Source: Clostridiales bacterium
GTDB taxonomy: Bacteria; Bacillota; Clostridia; Oscillospirales; Oscillospiraceae
DNA length: 6,523 nt
Reading direction: 5' to 3'
Assembly (NCBI GenBank): GCA_003522945.1
Contig: DPHR01000173.1
Location: 443 to 6,965, forward strand
Positions within the stretch are counted from its first letter, which is position 1, and each line of letters opens with the position of its first letter. Positions 1 through 5,529 of this stretch are shown here, one piece after another. Both the position numbers and the translations under genes were made by a program. Below the pieces are notes generated by a model. The model was not told the origin of the DNA, did no database searches, and saw nothing but the letters and a program-made list of their open reading frames with translations.

Positions 1-3
1 CTT

Positions 4-57
4 GCCTCCCCTAACAGGGGAGGTGGCTTTTGCCAAAGGCAAAAGACGGAGGGGTTG
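4..57. repeat. Two-hairpin palindromic intergenic repeat
   Basis: Two adjacent perfect inverted repeats are visible. CCTCCCC (5-11) pairs with GGGGAGG (17-23) across a TAACA loop, and CTTTTGCC (27-34) pairs with GGCAAAAG (38-45) across an AAA loop. They are followed by ACGGAGGGGTTGT (46-58). No T-run follows either stem, so this is not a normal intrinsic terminator. The layout resembles short palindromic repeats that I recall as abundant between genes in gut Clostridia, where they behave like non-autonomous or REP-like elements. That family assignment is from memory. The element may begin before the window. Confidence 0.6.
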
Positions 58-85
58 TCCCTGTCTTTATCACTTTAACTTGCTC

Positions 86-114
86 ACTCTACCCTGTGCC
101 GATGATTTTGTCAA
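86..114 (-). promoter_or_regulatory. Possible divergent promoter, minus strand
   Basis: On the minus strand, TTGACA (114 to 109) is followed after 17 bp by TAGAGT (91 to 86), which matches four of six -10 bases. This would fire leftward through the 4-57 repeat toward a gene outside the window. It follows from the inverted repeat at 107-141 and may be a by-product of that symmetry. No divergent gene is visible. Confidence 0.22.
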
Positions 115-141
115 TATTGCCCGCGATTTTTTATTGACAAA
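107..141. promoter_or_regulatory. 10-bp inverted repeat overlapping the -35 box
   Basis: TTTGTCAATA (107-116) and TATTGACAAA (132-141) are perfect inverted copies separated by 15 bp, with centres 25 bp apart. The right arm contains the TTGACA -35 box of the guaA-side promoter, and the left arm contains the same hexamer facing the other way. The repeat lies upstream of the predicted transcript start, so it would act as DNA rather than RNA. It could be an operator for a dimeric regulator that blocks RNA polymerase, or simply two back-to-back -35 elements. Confidence 0.45.
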
Positions 142-162
142 GACGGCTCCGTTCCGTATAAT
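134..162 (+). promoter_or_regulatory. Consensus sigma-A promoter (guaA leader)
   Basis: TTGACA at 134-139 and TATAAT at 157-162 are both perfect matches to the housekeeping sigma-70/sigma-A consensus, with an ideal 17-bp spacer. Transcription should start near 169-173. The surrounding DNA is AT-rich relative to the genes. It reads toward guaA, but the first thing transcribed is the terminator hairpin at 187-232. Confidence 0.88.
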
Positions 163-183
163 TCGTGTGCGTAAAGGTGAGCA

Positions 184-351
184 ATGGCGTTCGCCGACGC
201 GGTTTACCTGACCGCGTCGGCGACGCTTTTTTCGTTTGGTCAGCGCCGCGTAACATCGTCTTCGGCGCTCGGCGGCGCTCTTGCCGAATCATGCGTTGCT
301 GACGGATATCCTTTATATTTTAAAAATTTTTGCTGCGGAGGCTATTTATGA
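184..351 (+). CDS. Putative 55-aa leader peptide / small ORF ahead of guaA
   Basis: An ATG at 184 is preceded by AAAGGTGA (173-180), a good ribosome site with AGG six bases before the start. The frame stays open for 55 codons and stops at TGA 349-351, giving an ATGA overlap with the guaA start at 348. The peptide begins MAFADAVYLTASATLFSFG, and its last third is rich in aromatic and cysteine residues (ending in a CCGGYL motif). I recognise no domain. Codons 2 to 17 run through the terminator stem and T-run at 187-232, so a translating ribosome would melt that hairpin. This, together with the exact junction to guaA, suggests a translated leader that couples to guaA. An open frame of this length could also arise by chance in GC-rich DNA, and codon use after about position 240 is unremarkable. 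Confidence 0.38.
   Translation: MAFADAVYLTASATLFSFGQRRVTSSSALGGALAESCVADGYPLYFKNFCCGGYL
187..232 (+). terminator. Strong intrinsic terminator in the guaA leader (candidate attenuator)
   Basis: The stem pairs 187-190 with 223-226 and 192-203 with 211-222, giving 16 base pairs with a single bulged T at 191 and a 7-nt TTACCTG loop. Six T residues follow (227-232). This is a textbook Rho-independent terminator. It lies about 18 nt after the predicted transcription start and 116 bases before guaA, so unless it is bypassed the promoter at 134-162 would make only a transcript of about 60 nt. The upstream RNA is too short for an aptamer-type riboswitch. The loop and part of the 5' arm (202-209) can instead pair with 175-182, which holds the leader ribosome site (eight pairs, two of them G-U). 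Confidence 0.85.
337..341 (+). promoter_or_regulatory. guaA ribosome binding site
   Basis: GGAGG at 337-341 lies six bases before ATG 348 and fixes the guaA start there. The in-frame TTG at 330 lies upstream of this site and has no Shine-Dalgarno of its own. Confidence 0.85.
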
Positions 352-1871
352 CCGGAGAGACTGTATTGATTCTGGATTTCGGCGGGCAGTACAAGGAGCT
401 GATCGCGCGCCGCGTGCGCGAGCACGGCGTCTATTCCGAGATCCGTTCGTGCAAAATGCCCGTGGAGGAGATCCGCGCGATGGCGCCGAAGGGCATCATC
501 TTCACCGGCGGACCGGACAGCGTATACCGCGACGATTCCCCTACCTGCGACAAGGCCGTGCTGGAGCTCGGCATCCCGGTGCTCGGCATCTGCTACGGCA
601 TGCAGCTCATCTGCCATCTCTGCGGCGGAACGGTCGAGGCGGGCACGAAGCGCGAGTACGGCGTATTCCCCATCACGCTCGACACCTCTCTCCCGCTCTT
701 TTCCGGCTGCACCGTGCCGACGGACGTGCTTATGAGCCACACCGATCTCGTCACGGCGCTGCCCGAGGGCTTCCGCGTTGCCGGTCACACCGATCTCACG
801 CCCGTAGCGGCGTATGTGAACGAAGAGCGCCGGCTCTACGGCGTGCAGTTCCATCCGGAAGTGACTAACACCGTGCAGGGCAATCTCATTCTCAAAAACT
901 TCCTCTTTGATATCTGCGGCTGCGCCGGAAATTACTCGATGGAGAGCTTCCTTGAAACGAAGATCCGCGAGATCCGCGAGCAGGTCGGCAGTGAAAAGGT
1001 ACTGCTCGGTCTCTCCGGCGGCGTGGATTCCTCGGTGTGCGCGGCGCTGCTCGCGCGCGCGGTGCCCGGCCAGCTCACGTGCATTTATGTCGATCACGGT
1101 CTCATGCGCCAGGGCGAAACGGAGGAGATCCGCTCCGTATTCGAGAATAAGGCGCTCGACTTCCGCTGCGTGGACGCTGCCGACCGCTTTCTTGCAAAGC
1201 TCGAGGGCGTGACCGATCCCGAGCAGAAGCGCAAGATCATCGGGCGCGAGTTTGCTCTCGTTTTTGAGGACGAGGCGAAAAAACTCGGCAAGGTCGGCTT
1301 CCTCGCACAGGGGACGATCTACCCGGACGTCGTCGAGTCCGGCACGGGCTCGGCGGTCATCAAGAGCCACCACAACGTCGGCGGGCTTCCGAAGGATCTC
1401 GGCTTTTCCGGCATCGTGGAGCCGCTGCGCTATCTCTTCAAGGACGAGGTGCGCAAGCTCGGTCTCCTGCTCGGTCTGCCCGAAAGTCTCGTAAACCGCC
1501 AGCCGTTCCCCGGCCCCGGTCTCAGCGTGCGCGTGCTCGGCGAGATCACGCGCGAAAAGCTCGCTATTCTCCGCCCGGCAGACGCCATCGTCCGCGAGGA
1601 GATCGGCAAGTGCGGCTGCCGCGCCGATCAGTATTTTGCGGTGCTCACCGGCGTGAAGAGCGTCGGCGTCATGGGCGACGGACGCACGTATGACTACACC
1701 GTCGCGGTGCGCTGCGTGGAAACGAGCGACTTTATGACCTGCGTGTTCGCGCCCCTGCCGTGGGATGTGCTGCGGCGCATCTCCTCGCGCATTACGAACG
1801 AAGTGCGCGGCATCAACCGCGTTGTCTACGACATCACCTCCAAGCCGCCCGCGACCATCGAATGGGAGTGA
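348..1871 (+). CDS. guaA: GMP synthase, glutamine-hydrolysing
   Basis: This cytosolic enzyme makes GMP from XMP, ATP and glutamine, the last step of de novo guanine nucleotide synthesis. The 507-aa product is close to the usual length. Residues 1-190 form the class I glutamine amidotransferase domain, with nucleophile Cys82 in GICYGMQ and His169/Glu171 in GVQFHPEV. The ATP-pyrophosphatase domain follows, with the SGGVDSS P-loop at 223-229, the ESGTGSAVIKSHHNVGGLP segment (330-348) and RQPFPGPGLSVRVLGE (384-399). The C-terminal dimerisation domain ends in the typical DITSKPPATIEWE. All key residues are intact. It is the first gene of a probable three-gene operon, since the next gene starts 10 bp after its stop. 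Control is probably through the promoter and terminator leader at 134-232. No purine riboswitch is seen. The long antisense frame across this gene is a codon-bias shadow. Confidence 0.98.
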   Translation: MTGETVLILDFGGQYKELIARRVREHGVYSEIRSCKMPVEEIRAMAPKGIIFTGGPDSVYRDDSPTCDKAVLELGIPVLGICYGMQLICHLCGGTVEAGTKREYGVFPITLDTSLPLFSGCTVPTDVLMSHTDLVTALPEGFRVAGHTDLTPVAAYVNEERRLYGVQFHPEVTNTVQGNLILKNFLFDICGCAGNYSMESFLETKIREIREQVGSEKVLLGLSGGVDSSVCAALLARAVPGQLTCIYVDHGLMRQGETEEIRSVFENKALDFRCVDAADRFLAKLEGVTDPEQKRKIIGREFALVFEDEAKKLGKVGFLAQGTIYPDVVESGTGSAVIKSHHNVGGLPKDLGFSGIVEPLRYLFKDEVRKLGLLLGLPESLVNRQPFPGPGLSVRVLGEITREKLAILRPADAIVREEIGKCGCRADQYFAVLTGVKSVGVMGDGRTYDYTVAVRCVETSDFMTCVFAPLPWDVLRRISSRITNEVRGINRVVYDITSKPPATIEWE

Positions 1872-1881
1872 CCGTTTCGCC

Positions 1882-2445
1882 ATGAACGCATGGAAGCGGC
1901 TGGACGAGCGCCTTTCCGCAGGGAAGGGACGCACGCTCTGGCAGTTTGTGAAATTCAATCTTGTAAGTCTCACGGTGACGATCTTGCAGCTTCTGCTCGC
2001 CAATCTCCTGCCGCTCGCGTTTGACCGCGTTGTCTCGCCGCTGCCGCCGCTGCTGCGCGGCATATTCCGTGCCGACGCGCTTTTCCCGGACGGCTCGAAG
2101 TATGTGGTAAACGGCGTCGTCACATGGGGATATGTGCTGCCGTTCCTGCTGGCAAACGGTCTTGCAAACATCTACGGCTATTTTATCAACATGAAAACAA
2201 CGTTTCGCGGCGAGGGTACCCGCGCGGGGTTCGCGGTGTATCTTGCGATCCTCTTCGCGCTCATTCTCTTTGCCACGTGGATGCAGGGCGCGATCGTCGC
2301 AGCGATGGCGTCGAGCCGCATCGCTCCCCTCTCGCGCACGCTCGCCTCGTTCGGCGCGGGCATCGTGCAGACGGCGGTGCTCTTCCCGCTCGAAAAACTT
2401 GTACTGTTCCGGCAGAGGCCGGACGACGGAAAGGAAATGAAATGA
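1882..2445 (+). CDS. GtrA-like small polytopic membrane protein
   Basis: This is a 187-aa hydrophobic protein with four likely transmembrane helices at about residues 22-45, 77-103, 115-142 and 153-176. The entry motif WQFVKFNLVSLTVTILQ and the NIYGYFINMKTTFRG segment after helix 2 match the GtrA/DPMS family pattern, in which an asparagine-rich turn leads into a basic 'TF' motif. GtrA proteins are thought to help move polyprenyl-linked sugars across the membrane or to support cell-surface glycosyltransferases. The family call is by motif and topology only. The ATG lies 10 bp after the guaA stop; the only purine-rich site, GGGAG at 1864-1868 inside guaA, is 13 bases away, so initiation probably depends on translational coupling. 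The gene overlaps the peptidase start by 4 bp. A loop of about 30 residues between helices 1 and 2 is longer than I expect for the family. Confidence 0.72.
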   Translation: MNAWKRLDERLSAGKGRTLWQFVKFNLVSLTVTILQLLLANLLPLAFDRVVSPLPPLLRGIFRADALFPDGSKYVVNGVVTWGYVLPFLLANGLANIYGYFINMKTTFRGEGTRAGFAVYLAILFALILFATWMQGAIVAAMASSRIAPLSRTLASFGAGIVQTAVLFPLEKLVLFRQRPDDGKEMK

Positions 2446-3725
2446 ACGAAAAGCTCTTTGATTATATTGCCGTATGTCCCACGGCGTTCCACACCTGCGC
2501 CCACAGCGCGGACATGCTGCGCGAATCCGGATATACCGAGCTTTGCGAGGCGCAGCGCTGGGAGATCGTTCCCGGCGGCAAGTATTTTGTCACGCGCAAC
2601 GGCTCTTCCCTCATCGCTTTCCGCGTCCCCGCCGGGGAGATCGCGGGCTTTATGATGACCGCCGCGCACGGCGACAGCCCGGCGTTCAAGATCAAGGAGA
2701 ATGCCGAGCTTTCGGACGGGAACTATCTTCGTCTCTCCGTGGAAAAATACGGCGGGATGCTCTGCGCCCCCTGGCTCGACCGGCCGCTCTCCGTGGCGGG
2801 CCGTGTTCTCGTCTCCGAGGGCGATAAGCTCTCGGTAAAGCTCGTGGATCTCCGCGAGCCCTGCGCGATCATCCCGAACGTCGCCATCCACATGAACCGC
2901 AACGCCAACGACGGCATGAGCTATAATGCCGCCGTCGATATGCTGCCCGTATGGATGAGCAGCGAGAAGGGCAGCTTCCGCGCCGCCGTCGCCAAGGCCG
3001 CCGGGGTATCAGAGGACGCCATCGTCACGGGCGATCTTTTCCTTTACGATCCCCAGAAGGGCGTATCGCTCGGCGAATACATCTCCGCGCCGCGGCTGGA
3101 CGATCTCCAGTGCGCGTTCTCTTCGCTGACGGCGTTTCTCGCCGCCGGGGAGAGCCGCTCCATTCCCGTCTGCTGCATCTTCGATAACGAAGAGGTCGGC
3201 AGCGAGACGAAGCAGGGCGCGGCATCCACTTTCCTTTATGACACGCTCACGCGGCTGTGCGCCGCGCTCGGCATGGACGGCAGCGAATACCGCCGTCTCG
3301 TGGCGGGCAGCTTTCTCGTCTCCTGCGACAACGCGCACGCCGTCCACCCCAACCACGGCGAATTTGCCGACCGCAACCACACCGCACGCATGAACGGCGG
3401 CGTTGTCATCAAATACAACGCCAACCAGCGCTACACCTCCGACGCCGTTTCCGCCGGCATCTTCCGCCGCATCTGCGAGAGCGCCGGCGTGCCGGTGCAG
3501 TATTACGCCAACCGCGCCGACATGCCGGGCGGCTCGACGCTCGGCAACATCTCCAACACGCAGGTCTCGCTCAACGCCGTGGACATCGGTCTCGCGCAGC
3601 TGGCGATGCACTCGCCCTTCGAGACCGCGGGCGCGTCGGACACCGTCTCGCTCGTCAAAGCTCTCACCGCCTTTTTTGAACATTCCCTCGTTGCCGAACG
3701 CGACGGGGTCTACCGCTTTCTCTGA
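2442..3725 (+). CDS. apeB: M18 family zinc aminopeptidase (apeB-type)
   Basis: This is a 427-aa cytosolic metallo-aminopeptidase of family M18 (aspartyl aminopeptidase / aminopeptidase I clan), expected to trim N-terminal residues from peptides with a two-metal centre. Its length fits the bacterial apeB group. Visible catalytic elements are AAHGDSP (His76 metal ligand, Asp78), APRLDDL (bridging Asp220), DNEEVGSET (general base Glu250, metal ligand Glu251), SCDNAHAVHPN (Asp296) and AMHSPFE (His390). The full set is present. The residue after the first metal ligand is Gly, where many members have Thr or Ser. No signal peptide is seen. The ATG shares ATGA with the upstream stop, and AGGA at 2432-2435 gives a good ribosome site six bases before the start. 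It closes the guaA unit and is followed within 20 bp by a terminator. Substrate preference cannot be read from sequence. Confidence 0.93.
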   Translation: MNEKLFDYIAVCPTAFHTCAHSADMLRESGYTELCEAQRWEIVPGGKYFVTRNGSSLIAFRVPAGEIAGFMMTAAHGDSPAFKIKENAELSDGNYLRLSVEKYGGMLCAPWLDRPLSVAGRVLVSEGDKLSVKLVDLREPCAIIPNVAIHMNRNANDGMSYNAAVDMLPVWMSSEKGSFRAAVAKAAGVSEDAIVTGDLFLYDPQKGVSLGEYISAPRLDDLQCAFSSLTAFLAAGESRSIPVCCIFDNEEVGSETKQGAASTFLYDTLTRLCAALGMDGSEYRRLVAGSFLVSCDNAHAVHPNHGEFADRNHTARMNGGVVIKYNANQRYTSDAVSAGIFRRICESAGVPVQYYANRADMPGGSTLGNISNTQVSLNAVDIGLAQLAMHSPFETAGASDTVSLVKALTAFFEHSLVAERDGVYRFL

Positions 3726-3734
3726 GGCTCAGCC

Positions 3735-3779
3735 GCCTCCCGGGGAAGGGAGGCTCACCTCCCCTCCCCAAATTTTTTT
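3735..3779 (+). terminator. Terminator with competing upstream hairpin between the peptidase gene and pyrG
   Basis: GGGGAAGGGAGG (3742-3753) pairs with CCTCCCCTCCCC (3758-3769) across a CTCA loop, giving 11 of 12 pairs with one A-C mismatch. AAATTTTTTT follows (3770-3779), making a strong intrinsic terminator. A second stem, GCCTCCC (3735-3741) with GGGAGGC (3748-3754), uses the same 5' arm and so excludes the terminator. A weaker stem, GAGGC (3724-3728) with GCCTC (3735-3739), would in turn free it. The octamer GAGGCTCA is directly repeated at 3724-3731 and 3750-3757, suggesting local duplication. Its simplest role is to end the guaA unit, but the switchable layout would also suit control of pyrG by read-through. 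Confidence 0.8.
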
Positions 3780-3782
3780 GTG

Positions 3783-3788
3783 TATATT
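3783..3788 (+). promoter_or_regulatory. Weak possible -10 element for pyrG
   Basis: TATATT (3783-3788) matches five of six -10 bases, but there is no recognisable -35 at 16-18 bp upstream because that stretch is the C-rich terminator arm. No correctly spaced extended TGn is present either. It is the only promoter-like element between the terminator and pyrG. Without it pyrG would depend on read-through. Confidence 0.25.
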
Positions 3789-3811
3789 CATCCTTTGGGA
3801 GTGTGAAAGAT

Positions 3812-5425
3812 ATGACAAAGTACATTTTCGTCACCGGCGGCGTGGTTTCCGGTCTCGGCAAGGGCATCACCGCCGCCTCGCTCGGACGCCTTTTGAAGGC
3901 GCGCGGGTTCAAGGTCGCGGCGCAGAAGCTCGACCCCTACATCAACGTCGATCCCGGCACGATGAGCCCTTACCAGCACGGCGAGGTCTATGTCACCGAG
4001 GACGGCGCGGAGACCGATCTCGATCTCGGCCACTACGAACGCTTCATTGACGAGGACCTCAACAAGTTCTCGAATCTCACCACGGGCAAGGTGTATTCCC
4101 GTGTGCTCGAAAAGGAGCGCCGCGGCGAGTATCTCGGCAGCACCGTGCAGGTCATCCCGCACGTCACCAACGAGATCAAGGAATTCATCTATCAGGTCGG
4201 CAAAAAGTCCGGCGCGGACATCGTCATCACCGAGATCGGCGGCACGACCGGCGATATCGAGAGCCAGCCGTTTCTCGAGGCCATCCGGCAGGTCGGGCTT
4301 GAGGTCGGGCGCGAGAATACGCTCTATATCCACGTGACGCTCGTGCCGTATCTCAAGGCCTCGGGCGAGCACAAGTCCAAGCCGACGCAGCACTCTGTCA
4401 AGGAGCTGCAGGGCATGGGCATTTCCCCGGACATCATCGTGCTGCGCTGCGACGAGCCGATCGAGGACGAGAACATCTTCCGCAAGATCGCAAACTTCTG
4501 CAATGTGGAAAGCGACTGCGTCATCGAGAACATGACGATCCCGGTGCTGTATGAGGCCCCCCTCATGCTTGAAAAGGCGCACATGGGCGACACCGTCTGC
4601 CGCAAGCTCGGTCTCGGCCAGCCGAAGGCGGATCTTGCCGAGTGGGAGGAAATGGTCAGCCGCATCCACGGCCGCACGAAGCGCGTGCCCATCGCGCTCG
4701 TCGGCAAATATACGCAGCTGCATGACGCCTATCTCTCCGTGATCGAGGCGCTGCGCCACGCGGGCTACACCGTGGGGACGCACGTTGCCATCCGCTGGGT
4801 AGACTCCGAAACGCTCACCGAAGAGAATCTGGAAGAAAAGCTCGGCGGCGTGTGCGGCATTCTCGTGCCGGGCGGCTTCGGCGACCGCGGCATCGAGGGA
4901 ATGATCCTCGCGGCGAAGTACGCCCGCGAAAAGAACATCCCGTATCTGGGACTGTGTCTCGGCATGCAGATCGCCGTCATCGAAAACGCGCGCAACGCCG
5001 CGCATCTTGAAGGCGCGAACTCCCGCGAGTTTGACGAGCGCTCCCCCTACCGCGTCATCGACTTCATGCCCGGCCAGAGCGACGAGATCGCCAAGGGCGG
5101 CACGCTCCGTCTCGGCGCGTATCCGTGCGACGTCATGCCCGGATCGCTTCTGGAAAAATGCTACGGCGCGCAGCACATCTCCGAGCGTCACCGCCACCGC
5201 TACGAATTCAACAACGAATACCGCGAGACTCTCACCGCCGCGGGGCTCGTTCTCTCCGGTCTCTCGCCGGACGGACGGCTCGTTGAGGTCGTGGAGCGGC
5301 ACGATCATCCGTTCTATATCGGCGTGCAGTATCACCCCGAATTCAAATCCCGTCCCAACCGTCCGCACCCGCTCTTCCGCGGCTTTGTCGCCGCGGCGCT
5401 CGAGCTTTTCGAGCCGCGCGGATAA
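3812..5425 (+). CDS. pyrG: CTP synthase, glutamine-hydrolysing
   Basis: This cytosolic enzyme converts UTP, ATP and glutamine to CTP, the committed step of cytidine nucleotide synthesis. It is inhibited by CTP and activated by GTP in characterised members. The 537-aa length is typical. The N-terminal synthetase domain (about 1-270) has the P-loop GGVVSGLGKG (9-18), KLDPYINVDPGTMSP (39-53) and EIGGTTGDIES (141-151). The class I glutaminase domain (about 292-537) has nucleophile Cys382 in GLCLGMQ and His508/Glu510 in GVQYHPEF. All are intact. I chose ATG 3812, with GGGAG at 3797-3801 ten bases upstream. The in-frame GTG at 3803 is only one base from that site and would add three atypical residues. 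It stands alone between a terminator and the glmM promoter, with no clear terminator of its own, so some read-through into glmM is likely. Confidence 0.98.
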   Translation: MTKYIFVTGGVVSGLGKGITAASLGRLLKARGFKVAAQKLDPYINVDPGTMSPYQHGEVYVTEDGAETDLDLGHYERFIDEDLNKFSNLTTGKVYSRVLEKERRGEYLGSTVQVIPHVTNEIKEFIYQVGKKSGADIVITEIGGTTGDIESQPFLEAIRQVGLEVGRENTLYIHVTLVPYLKASGEHKSKPTQHSVKELQGMGISPDIIVLRCDEPIEDENIFRKIANFCNVESDCVIENMTIPVLYEAPLMLEKAHMGDTVCRKLGLGQPKADLAEWEEMVSRIHGRTKRVPIALVGKYTQLHDAYLSVIEALRHAGYTVGTHVAIRWVDSETLTEENLEEKLGGVCGILVPGGFGDRGIEGMILAAKYAREKNIPYLGLCLGMQIAVIENARNAAHLEGANSREFDERSPYRVIDFMPGQSDEIAKGGTLRLGAYPCDVMPGSLLEKCYGAQHISERHRHRYEFNNEYRETLTAAGLVLSGLSPDGRLVEVVERHDHPFYIGVQYHPEFKSRPNRPHPLFRGFVAAALELFEPRG

Positions 5426-5449
5426 GGCCCGTCCGTATGGGAAAAATTA

Positions 5450-5479
5450 TTGACGCTCACCGGCGGAAAGTGGTATTAT
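5450..5479 (+). promoter_or_regulatory. Sigma-A promoter with extended -10 for glmM
   Basis: TTGACG (5450-5455, five of six) and TATTAT (5474-5479, five of six) are separated by 18 bp. TGG immediately before the -10 supplies the extended TGn motif. Transcription should start near 5485-5488, giving a leader of about 42-45 nt. The glmM ribosome site AAAGGA (5517-5522) lies seven bases before the ATG at 5530. Confidence 0.75.
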
Positions 5480-5529
5480 AAAGTGTCAGTTTATTGCCTA
5501 CTCTCTCTGATTTTGGAAAGGACTCTTTT

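Noticed and set aside
140..170. PurR box near the guaA promoter
   Set aside because: Short CCG/TTCCG words occur, but the full PurBox pattern and its paired arrangement are not present.
2..211. 69-codon frame over the left repeat and promoter
   Set aside because: It is the translation of a palindromic repeat, crosses the sigma-A promoter and terminator stem, and has no ribosome site in view.
314..319. TATATT as a second guaA promoter -10
   Set aside because: No -35 at a proper distance and no extended -10; the AT-rich stretch is more likely a plain spacer before the ribosome site.
169..347. Purine (guanine) riboswitch in the guaA leader
   Set aside because: The conserved three-way-junction core is absent, and only about 18 nt precede the terminator stem, too little for an aptamer.
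330..348. TTG at 330 as the guaA start
   Set aside because: The Shine-Dalgarno GGAGG at 337-341 lies downstream of it and fits ATG 348. The ATG also gives the standard GuaA N-terminus.
281..868. 195-codon frame overlapping the guaA start
   Set aside because: Out-of-frame shadow of guaA, Arg/His/Ala-rich, with no Shine-Dalgarno site.
342..2171. 609-codon open frame antisense to guaA
   Set aside because: It mirrors guaA codon for codon. Strong G/C third-position bias keeps the opposite frame free of stops, and its translation is Ala/Arg/Asp/His-rich with no recognisable domain.
3726..3811. Bacillus-type reiterative-transcription attenuator for pyrG
   Set aside because: That mechanism needs a GGGC-type start and a pyrimidine-rich 5' terminator arm. 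The 5' arm here is purine-rich, and no promoter is seen upstream of it.
3803..3814. GTG at 3803 as the pyrG start
   Set aside because: Only one base separates it from GGGAG, whereas ATG 3812 has a workable 10-base spacing and gives the usual MTKYIFVTGG start.
3788..5368. 526-codon open frame antisense to pyrG
   Set aside because: Same codon-bias shadow. The sense strand carries every CTP synthase motif, and the antisense product is compositionally skewed with no family resemblance.
5437..5481. 14-codon ORF after pyrG starting MGKIIDAH
   Set aside because: No ribosome site; it overlaps the glmM promoter and is short enough to be chance.
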